From an archaeon (lineage in GTDB: Archaea > Thermoproteota > Nitrososphaeria > Nitrososphaerales > Nitrosopumilaceae): 10,835 nucleotides of DNA. Each line of letters opens with the position of its first letter. Positions within the stretch are counted from its first letter, which is position 1. The notes under the pieces were generated by a model that did not search any database, had not been told where the DNA came from, and saw only the letters and a list, made by a program, of their open reading frames with translations. Positions 1-7,613 of the stretch are shown here, in pieces. The translations under genes and the position numbers were made by a program. The stretch is from NCBI GenBank assembly GCA_005240025.1, contig SBBK01000105.1, forward strand, positions 1 to 10,835. The letters run 5' to 3'.

Positions 1-689
1 CCATAGGCCGCTCCAATGGTGAGAGCCCCCGAGTCACCAGGAAATATTCTGCTTGGGAATTTGTGGTATTTGTAAAATGCCAGCGATGCAAAGGCCAGCG
101 GCAGTGTCATTATAGCAACCGAATAATTTTGTAAAATAAACAGAGATATTGCCAGTGAAAATGCTGCAATTGTCATAAAACCACTTGCGATCCCATTCAT
201 GACATCAATTGAGTTCATGGTGTTTCCAGTAATTGGGATCATGAATATGATCAGGCCAAGATAGAGTGCTGGAATCTTTACAGAGCCAAAGAGAGGGAAA
301 TTGAGGTCGGTATCATATGCGCCAAGCAAAATTATTGGAACGGCCGCAGCAGCGAGTGCAAGGGGTTTGAACCACCCACCCATGACTCGCCTGTCATCTA
401 TGAAACCAATGACAAAGGCAGCCGACGTCGTAATCAGTATGGCAGTAATTTCTTTTGTAATCAGTCTGTCCTGAGGCAGAAGGAAATACAGTGAAGCCTC
501 AGCGCACAGTATTCCTGCAAGGAGTGCAGGGCCCCCGGGTCTTGGTATCATTGCGCCCCCGAGGCGATTGACGTCTTTTACCACCCAGTTGCGTCTGGCC
601 AGATACCTTATCAAAAGCGGCGTTAGGCCAAGAACAATCAAAGATGCGATCAGCGAAGATGCGATTGCCGAAACTATCTCAGCTTGCAA
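1..689 (-). CDS. GlcNAc-1-phosphate transferase family membrane protein (MraY/GPT/AglH-like), cut by window edge
   Basis: Partial gene: 229 full codons are present and the C-terminus lies beyond the left edge (family members usually have about 320-350 residues). The family moves a sugar 1-phosphate, usually GlcNAc-1-P, from a UDP-sugar onto a polyprenyl or dolichyl phosphate in the membrane. In archaea this is the first step in building the N-glycan lipid carrier for S-layer and archaellin glycosylation. Visible features are an N-terminal hydrophobic helix (about residues 5-30), an RPGG segment (50-53) at the usual cytoplasmic loop, the paired aspartates in FIDDR (D98, D99), the NSIDVMNG catalytic motif (159-166) and FPGDSG (216-221), with several hydrophobic segments between. 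The start is taken as the TTG at 689, directly after the hel308 TAA stop. Later starts would remove the first membrane helix. It is the distal gene of the gins23-mcm-hel308 operon. The exact sugar and lipid cannot be told from sequence. Confidence 0.88.
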   Translation of the reverse strand, partial: MQAEIVSAIASSLIASLIVLGLTPLLIRYLARRNWVVKDVNRLGGAMIPRPGGPALLAGILCAEASLYFLLPQDRLITKEITAILITTSAAFVIGFIDDRRVMGGWFKPLALAAAAVPIILLGAYDTDLNFPLFGSVKIPALYLGLIIFMIPITGNTMNSIDVMNGIASGFMTIAAFSLAISLFILQNYSVAIMTLPLAFASLAFYKYHKFPSRIFPGDSGALTIGAAY

Positions 690-2813
690 TTATCTTAGTT
701 TTTTCAGTTGGGATTTAACATTATCTGCAACTGTAGGGCCAATTTTATCTATTTCTGCAAGCCTGTCTGTTGGAATCCTTTTTAGATCATCGATGGTTTT
801 TATGCCGCGCTCATAAAGCCGGCGTGCGCGGACGCGGCCGATTCCCTTTATCTGGACCAGTTCGACCAGCTCTTCTCTGATTCCGTACACCAGCCTTTTG
901 CGTAGAATGTCGAGTTCCTCAAGGAGATCGGATCTGCCAAGAAGTTTTGCTATTTCGTAAAGACAGTATGAAAGCCAGTTTGCCGTTTCTGCCATTCTGT
1001 GCATGTCGCCAGACTCGATGTTGAGGTTATCCGAAAGATAGATCTCGGAGGACTCGTTTAGCCACGAGTGCAGTGCAAGCAGGCTCCTTGAGCAGTCGTA
1101 TTCTGAGATCGGTTCGATTAGCTCCGAGGGATGATTTTCAAGCAAGGTGCTCATGATTTCATAGTCTTTGTTTCGCAGTGAGAATTTGGGAAAGAATTCC
1201 TCGCAGCTTGATATAAGGTGAAGGAAGCCCAGTGTGTGTCTTTTTTTTGACACGGATTTCAGTCCACGCTTAAAGTAAATTGCGGTAATTGGATCGATGT
1301 ACAGCATTGAGACTTTTTTGCCAAACTCTGTGGAGGCAAACCTTTCTCCTTTTTGTATTATGAGTTCTTCGCGCAGGAGGAATTTTTTGGCAATCTCAAT
1401 TGCAAACCGAAGCGTATTTTTTCTTATCTGAAGTCCTGCCAGCGTCTTTGAGAAAAACTCAAACAGATCGTCATTTTTTGTGCCGGGATTTGATACGATG
1501 TAACTTAAGACATGGATCCTCAGGGATTTGTCGTCGCCAAGCTGTGACTCGATTGGCTCTGGACTTCCGTTGATATAGTAGTCGATTAGTTCGGATGCGT
1601 TTGAATTGCCCACAATGACAGCCTCGCCAAAGCTGTCGTATTGTGGCCTTCCTGCCCTGCCGCAGAGTTGCTTGTATTCCATAATGCTGATGGGTTTGTT
1701 GGCGCCAGCCTTTGCGTCATATCGGGCTATGCTGGATATGACTACACGGCGCGCAGGCAGGTTTACGCCTGCCGCAAGCGTGGGAGTTGAGGCAAGGAGT
1801 TTTATTTTGCCGCTCCGAAACTCGGTCTCAATTATTTGCCTGCAGTTTTGATTTAGTCCGGCATGATGGAATCCGACTCCCTTTTTGAGCAGTGCCGAAA
1901 GTGCCTTTACCTGTTCTGTGTGTTCGTTGTTTTCAAGTAGTTTTTTTGCAATGTCGTCAAGATATTTTTTTTCACGGGTAGAAAGAAATTTCGATACAAC
2001 GTCTGCACCTTTTGCAGCAAGAGAGGCTGAACGAGCCCTTGTTTCCGCAAATATGAGTGATTGGCCGCCCCCCCTTATGGTATCAAGGCAGAGATCTACC
2101 GGTGGGCCCCTTGTGCTGGACTCTATTTCTGCAGAATTTCCGTTGCTCCACAGAACGGTCCCCCCCTCAAACACGCCTTCGGTAAGAGGCACAGGCCTCC
2201 AACTGCTCAGAACAAGCTTGCAGTTGAGCCATTCAGATAATTCCTCGGCGTTTGTTATGGTTGCACTGAGCCCGAGAATTTGCGGTCTTGTTGGCAGCTC
2301 TTTTAATTTTGTCAGTATTATCTCAAGAGTGGGTCCTCTGTCCTGATCACCTATGAGATGAATCTCGTCTGCCACTACAAGTCCTATTTTATCAATCCAG
2401 TCAGCACCATGACGCATAAGGGAGTCCATTTTTTCATTGGTAAGCACTATGATGTCAGAGCTTTCTGATTCCCTGTCTACAGAGTCCAGGTCCCCAGTAG
2501 AGATGGTCACCCTGATTTTTCGCCCAGGTGAGATTTTTTCCAGTTTTTTGAATTCTGCAAACTTTTCTGAGGCAAGGGCCCTGAGCGGCGTCAGATACAC
2601 TATTTTGCCTTCTTTGTTTGGCAAAAAACTCAGCATGGCAAGCACCGCAATCAGTGTTTTTCCGCTTGCGGTGGGCGCAGAAACAAGAAGGTTTTGCCCC
2701 TCCAGCAGCCCTGCCGCTACGGACTGTTCCTGGGGAGGATATAGAGTTGCGATCCCCTGCTCAGAGAGAAACTGTTTAGCAGATTCCGTTAGTTCCAGTT
2801 CGGATATAATCAT
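690..2813 (-). CDS. hel308: Hel308 (Hjm) superfamily 2 DNA helicase
   Basis: A 707-residue ATP-dependent 3'-5' DNA helicase, the usual length for archaeal Hel308. The family acts on stalled or branched replication forks and removes lagging-strand DNA. Motifs in order: Q-motif region YPPQEQ (25-30), Walker A APTASGKT (46-53), LTPLRAL (74-80), the DEIH box (149-152), SAT (183-185), motif IV IFAETRA (254-260), GVGFHHAGL (312-320), motif V STPTLAAGVNLP (342-353) and motif VI CGRAGRP (384-390). The C-terminus (about 650-707) has helix-hairpin-helix DNA-binding repeats, IKGIGRVRARRL and IDKIGPTVADNV; the first includes the RAR segment typical of Hel308 domain 5. The ATG overlaps the mcm stop in an ATGA, which indicates translational coupling and places this repair helicase in the replisome operon. 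All catalytic motifs look intact. Confidence 0.97.
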   Translation of the reverse strand: MIISELELTESAKQFLSEQGIATLYPPQEQSVAAGLLEGQNLLVSAPTASGKTLIAVLAMLSFLPNKEGKIVYLTPLRALASEKFAEFKKLEKISPGRKIRVTISTGDLDSVDRESESSDIIVLTNEKMDSLMRHGADWIDKIGLVVADEIHLIGDQDRGPTLEIILTKLKELPTRPQILGLSATITNAEELSEWLNCKLVLSSWRPVPLTEGVFEGGTVLWSNGNSAEIESSTRGPPVDLCLDTIRGGGQSLIFAETRARSASLAAKGADVVSKFLSTREKKYLDDIAKKLLENNEHTEQVKALSALLKKGVGFHHAGLNQNCRQIIETEFRSGKIKLLASTPTLAAGVNLPARRVVISSIARYDAKAGANKPISIMEYKQLCGRAGRPQYDSFGEAVIVGNSNASELIDYYINGSPEPIESQLGDDKSLRIHVLSYIVSNPGTKNDDLFEFFSKTLAGLQIRKNTLRFAIEIAKKFLLREELIIQKGERFASTEFGKKVSMLYIDPITAIYFKRGLKSVSKKRHTLGFLHLISSCEEFFPKFSLRNKDYEIMSTLLENHPSELIEPISEYDCSRSLLALHSWLNESSEIYLSDNLNIESGDMHRMAETANWLSYCLYEIAKLLGRSDLLEELDILRKRLVYGIREELVELVQIKGIGRVRARRLYERGIKTIDDLKRIPTDRLAEIDKIGPTVADNVKSQLKKLR

Positions 2814-5800
2814 ACACGGTTATAGTGGCCAGGCTTGGATTCATAAATTGATGCTTCCCTCAACATTCTCCTGATAAAGTTCCTGGCTTCCTCTTCGGTG
2901 AATTTACCTGTTTTGGCAAGCTCCTTTACGAACAGTTTTTCTTCTACTGCTGTTTTGCTGTCTCCCTCCAGGGATCTCAGGACATCCATGAACAGTTGGA
3001 GTTTGGATACCTCGCTGTGCGGCCTTCCCTGCAGGACGCCAAGATCAACTTTGCCTGTGTTTACGTCAACGCCTGCGTCTTCCAGCATGCTCTGGATTAG
3101 AAAGATTGCCCGCTCTGCGTCCTCGCCGTCGACCTGGGTTTTCATCAAGAGTCTTGCCCTTGCGGTAGCAAGCCTGATGAGTCCGCCAAGCTGCCTCGGG
3201 GTTACTGTAATCATTTCTTCGGATTCGACATTTCTCATCTTCATGTAATATTCCAGTAACTTTTCTTCTGCCTCCGGAGTAAGGACCGGATCTGATTTCT
3301 TGCAGTATGCCAGATATTTTGTGAATATGTCAACATCGATGAGCGACCTTGTATCTGGTGATGAGCGCTTGTGTAGATTTATGATGTGTTTTGCAATGTT
3401 TCTGTCCTTGTCCTTTGATGGAATGTCTCGCACTACAAAGATAAGGTCAAATCTTGTAAGGAGTGGAATCGGCAATGCAACATTTTCCGTGATGTTTTTG
3501 AACGGATCGTATTTTCCATACATTGGGTTTGCGCCAGCTAAAATTGAGGTTCTTGCGTTAAGTGTAGCAACAATACCGCCTTTTGCTATACTTGCGGATT
3601 GTTGTTCCATGACTTCATGCAGGGCGCTTCGGTCTTCTGGCTTCATCTTGTCAAATTCATCAATGCAATTATGAATGTAAACCAATGACGCCTCGTAATT
3701 GTGGTAGCTGCCCACACTGAGATCATACACATAACCATCGTATGGAATCCTTTCCACACCGACTACTTTTTCTGTACCTCTTTGTACAGAACTTTTATGG
3801 TGAATTTCAAATGGATTTTCTCTCCTGGCTTTGACACTATAGTTTTTGATGCCGTCGGTAAAACGAGTTATGTCATGACCTGTGATTTGTATTACAGGGG
3901 AGCCCCTGCGCGTTTTGCGTATTTTTGCCACTATACCAACTCTGCGCAGTGCATAAAGCATTACTCGCAATTCATGCTCTGATGCTGAGGGATACATTCC
4001 AGCTGCAACGATTTTACCATGTATGTGATTATAGTCACCATCCGTGTCGAATACACCTGCAAGGAATGACCACAATGCGCGGTCTGAAAGCAACAGTATT
4101 TTGTCAATGGATGGGCTTTTGGTGATGAATCTTGTTTTTCTCAGGAATTCTTTATCAGAGGTATATAGCTGGTACATGCGTGATACCAGGACATACTTTC
4201 CAAGTGTTCGAGGTCTGTCACTGTCATAAAGAGCAAAGATTTCGGAGTGTTTCTGTATGTTTTCTATTACGTCAGAATTAACTTTCGATTGGCTGATTGT
4301 AATGCTTTTGTCTGTTGTGTGGCCATCTCCATAGACACACCCTATGACGTAAGCTTCATCCTCAGTGATGTTCAGGGTGCATGCGGGTTTGAAAACTCGA
4401 ACGGGTGCACGCACCATTTCTCCTATCTTTATGTCTTGTGCCTTAATCCACCTGTTCTTTACGTGTGTTGTTCGCCTGAGTAGATGTTCTGGTGTCAGTT
4501 TGAGTGTCAGTCCCGACGAAAAAGTTAGCCGGATGACATCACCGGTGTACCTTTTTCTCATTATTGCAAATGCATTACCATCGATATCGGCCCTTATGTT
4601 ACCATCGTAAATTCCAATTGGGATTAACTCTTTTTTTGCTTCCCGACCAGACCTGGTAATGTGGACGTCACCTTTGATGTCATCCCATAATTTGCCAACC
4701 GGAACCAGTGAGTTTCCGGTATAGAGTTCTGTGTCTTCTGTCATGCACACTACACCCTGATCGCCCAAAACTACGGCGCCTGCCTCGAGCATAAGAATTC
4801 CAGATTTGTCTCGCACCACTGCTGCTGTGAGTCCAGCAGCAGTAGAGCCTCTACCCGACGTGTACAATCCTCTTGGCGCAATTCTTGCGCAAAACTTGAG
4901 CATCTCACTCTTTCCGGTACCAGGATCTCCTACCAGGAAGATGTTGATGTCTCCTCTAATTTTTGTGCCATCCTGTAATACTTTTTGGTTTGAACCAACA
5001 ATTAACAAAAGAATGGATTCTTTGATTAACGAGTGTCCCTGAATGTGTGGGGCAAACGAGCTTACCAGCCTTTCATAAATTTCAGGGCTTCGCGCCAGTG
5101 ACTTGATGATTTTTTCCTCTTCTGGTGAGATCTCTTCACGTTCCGATCTCCTCGAGTTTTTGATGCCCCTTCCCCCCAGAAACTCGATATTGTTTCCTTC
5201 TATTCGAAGCCTGTGCAGACCGCTGTTTACGCGGGTACCGGTTATTTGTTCCTGTTCTATTCTCACTATTCCGGTAAGAATTATTCTATCACCCGGTCTT
5301 GCGTTATCCACAAGGTCTTGTCGTATTGTAACGTCGATGTAGTGCGGCAGCTGACCCGGCGGTAGATCCTCTGGGAGTTCCTGAAGTCTTACAATTTGAA
5401 AATCGATAAACTTGCTTTGATCCGGGTCTATTCGTAAATCCCGGTGTGCGCATTTTTCATGTGAGCATTTGCTTGGCGCATAAATGCCAAGGCCCCTTTC
5501 CAGGGGAACCTCCGTGAGGTGGTTTTCCGGGCACCTGTACACGAGGTTTTTTGCAAGGGGTTTTATCTCAGATGAGCGCACAACCATGCCTGAGACGCTT
5601 GTCATCTTACCTATGACTTCGGCGTTAATCTGTCGGAGGCTGCGTTGAATTGGATAGTTGGCGATTCTGACACGAATCTCGTCTGCAATTTTTTTTGCAT
5701 ATTCCGGAAATCTTTCTTCCAGAATATTTTTTACAGCCCGTGAAAACGCATAGAGAATCTCGTCTGGTTCAGAATTGAACTTTAGCTCTATGTCTTTTTG

Positions 5801-5965
5801 TGAGACAATGTCATTGTAATCGACTACGATATACCTGACTTGTTTTGCCATCATCTGGTCGATTTCTTCTACGTAGCTAAATGAACCAGACTTGTCCTTA
5901 AATGATGCAAGAAAGTGTTGCGCCTGATCAATCAGGGCTGCTCGAGTTTGTGTTTCAAGTGTCAT
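2810..5965 (-). CDS. mcm: Replicative DNA helicase MCM, precursor with in-frame intein
   Basis: A 1051-codon frame encodes a 691-residue MCM (the normal archaeal size) plus a 360-residue intein (residues 407-766). MCM forms the hexameric 3'-5' replicative helicase and works with GINS. The N-terminal domain has a likely zinc site (C145, H149, C167, C172) and an OB-fold region (about 110-260). The AAA+ core has Walker A GDPGTGKS (346-353). Its Walker B is split, with GDQGVV ending at 406 and CIDEFDKM resuming at 767. Sensor 1 GANP is at 811-814 and the arginine-finger segment LLTRFD at 835-840. A winged-helix-like tail lies at about 985-1051. The gene overlaps gins23 upstream (ATGA at 5965-5962) and hel308 downstream (ATGA at 2813-2810). 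Without splicing the Walker B site is interrupted, so the precursor should be inactive as an ATPase. Confidence 0.98.
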   Translation of the reverse strand: MTLETQTRAALIDQAQHFLASFKDKSGSFSYVEEIDQMMAKQVRYIVVDYNDIVSQKDIELKFNSEPDEILYAFSRAVKNILEERFPEYAKKIADEIRVRIANYPIQRSLRQINAEVIGKMTSVSGMVVRSSEIKPLAKNLVYRCPENHLTEVPLERGLGIYAPSKCSHEKCAHRDLRIDPDQSKFIDFQIVRLQELPEDLPPGQLPHYIDVTIRQDLVDNARPGDRIILTGIVRIEQEQITGTRVNSGLHRLRIEGNNIEFLGGRGIKNSRRSEREEISPEEEKIIKSLARSPEIYERLVSSFAPHIQGHSLIKESILLLIVGSNQKVLQDGTKIRGDINIFLVGDPGTGKSEMLKFCARIAPRGLYTSGRGSTAAGLTAAVVRDKSGILMLEAGAVVLGDQGVVCMTEDTELYTGNSLVPVGKLWDDIKGDVHITRSGREAKKELIPIGIYDGNIRADIDGNAFAIMRKRYTGDVIRLTFSSGLTLKLTPEHLLRRTTHVKNRWIKAQDIKIGEMVRAPVRVFKPACTLNITEDEAYVIGCVYGDGHTTDKSITISQSKVNSDVIENIQKHSEIFALYDSDRPRTLGKYVLVSRMYQLYTSDKEFLRKTRFITKSPSIDKILLLSDRALWSFLAGVFDTDGDYNHIHGKIVAAGMYPSASEHELRVMLYALRRVGIVAKIRKTRRGSPVIQITGHDITRFTDGIKNYSVKARRENPFEIHHKSSVQRGTEKVVGVERIPYDGYVYDLSVGSYHNYEASLVYIHNCIDEFDKMKPEDRSALHEVMEQQSASIAKGGIVATLNARTSILAGANPMYGKYDPFKNITENVALPIPLLTRFDLIFVVRDIPSKDKDRNIAKHIINLHKRSSPDTRSLIDVDIFTKYLAYCKKSDPVLTPEAEEKLLEYYMKMRNVESEEMITVTPRQLGGLIRLATARARLLMKTQVDGEDAERAIFLIQSMLEDAGVDVNTGKVDLGVLQGRPHSEVSKLQLFMDVLRSLEGDSKTAVEEKLFVKELAKTGKFTEEEARNFIRRMLREASIYESKPGHYNRV
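3668..4747 (-). mobile_element. MCM intein with LAGLIDADG homing endonuclease domain
   Basis: An in-frame protein-splicing element of 360 codons (MCM residues 407-766). It starts with Cys (CMTEDTELYTG, block A) and ends YIHN followed by Cys of the C-extein, the canonical class 1 arrangement. Block B has TPEH (491-494) with T and H. Block F is YVYDLSVGSYHNY (745-757) with D748 and H755. Block G has the penultimate His765 and terminal Asn766. Between the splicing blocks lies a two-motif LAGLIDADG endonuclease: YVIGCVYGDGH (539-549, acidic D547) and FLAGVFDTDGD (634-644, D640/D642). Both acidic positions are kept, so splicing and DNA cutting are both predicted active. The insertion point is between V406 and the Cys of CIDEFDKM, inside Walker B. 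Removing it restores the uninterrupted motif GVVCIDEFDKM. Confidence 0.97.
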
Positions 5966-6477
5966 TGTTTGTCGCCAAATATCTGCTCTTCAAATTCTGT
6001 GCTGCTTTTGTGGACAGTGTTGTATAACGCCCGTTCTTCGATGGATAGTTTTTTTGCCAGGTCTGCAGTTAACTCCATCGAGTTCGCACGCGGAATTATT
6101 TTCCCGAGTCTTTTTCTCAGGAGGGTCTTGAGAAGACTTTCTAGCCTGTCGCGCTCTTTTTCTGACTGCCTTGACATGTATCCGGTAACTTTGATGTAAA
6201 AGTCCGGCTCCAGATGAGACAGCTCATCTCCCTGAAAATTTTCCTTTGATATTGACTGGGTAAGCTCAATTCCCATGTCAGATTCCTGGATTTCTGCATG
6301 TTTTTCGGACTCTAACGTTTGTGCCACCCACCGTGGGATGTTTAGCACCTCGCCCTGCTTTCCGTCGATGGTGACATTTGATACGTTTATCTTAAAATCA
6401 TGATTTATGACCGCCTTTACGTCCTGTATGTCATGACCTATAGTGTAGACCTGCAGCAAATCCCGTATTTTCAACAT
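5962..6477 (-). CDS. gins23: GINS complex subunit, Gins23 (Psf2/Psf3) type
   Basis: A 171-residue GINS subunit. In archaea GINS binds MCM (and a Cdc45/GAN-like protein) to form the active replicative helicase. The order is a beta-rich N-terminal B-domain (about 18-63, including VLNIPRWVAQTL at 44-55, which resembles the LPLWLA segment of Psf2/Psf3) followed by a helical A-domain (about 88-160, with LLRKRLGKII at 119-128). B-before-A order marks Gins23 rather than Gins51. The direct junction with mcm is an ATGA overlap; a gins23-mcm pair is a known crenarchaeal arrangement. The ATG at 6477 lies about 24 nt downstream of a TATA-like box, which fits a leaderless mRNA. GINS proteins diverge strongly, so the assignment rests on the domain order, one motif and the context. 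Confidence 0.9.
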   Translation of the reverse strand: MLKIRDLLQVYTIGHDIQDVKAVINHDFKINVSNVTIDGKQGEVLNIPRWVAQTLESEKHAEIQESDMGIELTQSISKENFQGDELSHLEPDFYIKVTGYMSRQSEKERDRLESLLKTLLRKRLGKIIPRANSMELTADLAKKLSIEERALYNTVHKSSTEFEEQIFGDKQ

Positions 6478-6495
6478 TTAGAGAACTTGCTTCAA

Positions 6496-6505
6496 GGATT
6501 TAATG
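6496..6505 (-). promoter_or_regulatory. TATA-like box for the gins23-mcm-hel308 operon
   Basis: The minus strand reads CATTAAATCC, centred about 24 nt upstream of the gins23 ATG at 6477. That distance puts the transcription start at or next to the ATG, as in leaderless archaeal genes. No Shine-Dalgarno sequence is seen in front of the ATG. A second AT-rich candidate, TGTAAATACAT at 6521-6531, lies about 49 nt upstream and fits less well. Confidence 0.5.
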
Positions 6506-6514
6506 GGTGCGATC

Positions 6515-6552
6515 GATCAAATGTATTTACAAGTAGCTAAGATCATTTGATC
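6515..6552. repeat. 9-bp perfect inverted repeat in divergent control region
   Basis: The left arm GATCAAATG (6515-6523) and right arm CATTTGATC (6544-6552) are exact reverse complements separated by 20 bases. The left arm overlaps the palindrome GATCGATC (6511-6518). The right arm lies inside a second small palindrome, GATCATTTGATC (6541-6552). The repeat sits between the two TATA-like boxes of gins23 and rfcS, a position suited to a dimeric regulator that could act on both units. No known regulator site is recognised. Confidence 0.5.
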
Positions 6553-6557
6553 CTGCG

Positions 6558-6568
6558 CTTAAATTATT
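6558..6568 (+). promoter_or_regulatory. TATA-like box for rfcS
   Basis: CTTAAATTATT is centred about 30 nt upstream of the TTG at 6593 and about 42 nt upstream of the ATG at 6605. With the usual TATA-to-start spacing of 25-27 nt, transcription would begin near 6589. The transcript would have only a few leader bases before the TTG, or about 15 before the ATG. Confidence 0.45.
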
Positions 6569-6592
6569 AATGATGAGGATGCAAAACCGTCA

Positions 6593-7546
6593 TTGTCCTC
6601 AAACATGATGTGGGTTGAGAAATACCGCCCCCACAGGATTTCAGAACTCGTAAACCAAAAGGAAATAGTTGGAAGCATGACTGCTTTGCTTAAAAATGTC
6701 TCAGAGATACCGCATCTCCTCTTTTCCGGGTCTGCAGGGGTTGGCAAGACAACGCTGGCATTGTGTCTTTCCCAGCAGATCCTAGGAGCAAACTGGCGCG
6801 AGTACGTCCTTGAGCTGAATGCATCAGACGAACGCGGAATAAACATGGTAAGGGAACGAGTCAAAAAGTTCTCCAGGTTTGCGAGTCTTGATGCAAAGAT
6901 TCCATTTAAAATAATAATTCTTGACGAAGCAGATGAAATGACTTCGGATGCCCAGACTGCCCTGCGAAGGATCATTGAGGATACATCAAAATACTGCAGG
7001 TTCATTATAATTGCCAACAACATCTCAAAAATCATAGAACCAATCCAGAGCAGGTGCGCCGTTTTCAAATTTACAAGAATCTCTGAGAAAGAGGTCACCG
7101 CCCACCTCAAGGAAATTGCAAAAAAAGAAAAAATCAGAGCAGACGACGATGGCCTCAAAGCAATCTTTGACTATACCGAAGGGGACCTAAGACACGCGAT
7201 CAACCTTTTGCAGGCCTCAGCAAGTCTTGGAAACATAACTGCAGAGACGGTCAAGGCGGCAGCTGGCCTTGCAAGGACCAGAGATGTCGACGACATCCTG
7301 AAGCTTGCCCTGGGCGGTAAAATCATGGATGCGCGAAACAAGATGATTGAACTCATCAAGGTTTATGGTATGTCCGAGTCTGACTTTCTGAGGTACCTCA
7401 ACGACTCGATTTACAAGGCCAGAGTGTCCAATCTGGCCGAGATCTCGGAAACAATTGCAAAATACGATTACCGCGTATTATCTGGCGCAAACCCGGAAAT
7501 CCAGCTATCTGCGCTTCTGGCAGAGCTTGGCAAATTTGGCAGGTAG
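6593..7546 (+). CDS. rfcS: Replication factor C small subunit (clamp loader ATPase)
   Basis: A 317-residue AAA+ ATPase. With the large subunit it opens the PCNA ring and loads it at primer ends. Motifs: the family start signature MWVEKYRP (6-13), Walker A GSAGVGKT (46-53), RFC box LNASDERGI (75-83), Walker B IILDEADE (108-115), the sensor 1 region with N142/N143, the SRC motif (153-155) carrying the trans-acting arginine, and sensor 2 GDLRHAIN (197-204). A C-terminal helical collar domain follows. Length is normal for the small subunit. The start is uncertain: TTG at 6593 (used here), or ATG at 6605 or 6608, which would begin the protein with (M)MWVEKYRP as in most homologues. It is divergent from the gins23-mcm operon. 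Confidence 0.97.
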   Translation: MSSNMMWVEKYRPHRISELVNQKEIVGSMTALLKNVSEIPHLLFSGSAGVGKTTLALCLSQQILGANWREYVLELNASDERGINMVRERVKKFSRFASLDAKIPFKIIILDEADEMTSDAQTALRRIIEDTSKYCRFIIIANNISKIIEPIQSRCAVFKFTRISEKEVTAHLKEIAKKEKIRADDDGLKAIFDYTEGDLRHAINLLQASASLGNITAETVKAAAGLARTRDVDDILKLALGGKIMDARNKMIELIKVYGMSESDFLRYLNDSIYKARVSNLAEISETIAKYDYRVLSGANPEIQLSALLAELGKFGR

Positions 7547-7613
7547 GCGGATATCCGTGTTTGTTCAAAACCACAACACAAGACGATAGAATTACCAGGG
7601 ACGAATCCCGTGT

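Noticed and set aside
4815..4850. CTGCTG and CAGCAG runs forming an inverted repeat
   Set aside because: They lie in the mcm coding region, where they encode the conserved GSTAAGLTAAVV segment. Coding constraint explains them.
2810..5965. Fusion of MCM with an unrelated enzyme because of its 1051-residue length
   Set aside because: The extra 360 residues have all the splicing blocks at their borders, and removing them restores the Walker B motif, so this is an intein and not a fusion.
6559..7158. 199-codon antisense frame opposite rfcS
   Set aside because: It lies wholly opposite conserved RfcS motifs, and its translation shows no family features. It is a shadow of the rfcS codon usage.
7598..7609. 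GGGA-CGAA-TCCC hairpin just before the archaellin-like ATG
   Set aside because: A 4-bp stem is too short to call a regulatory element without conservation evidence.
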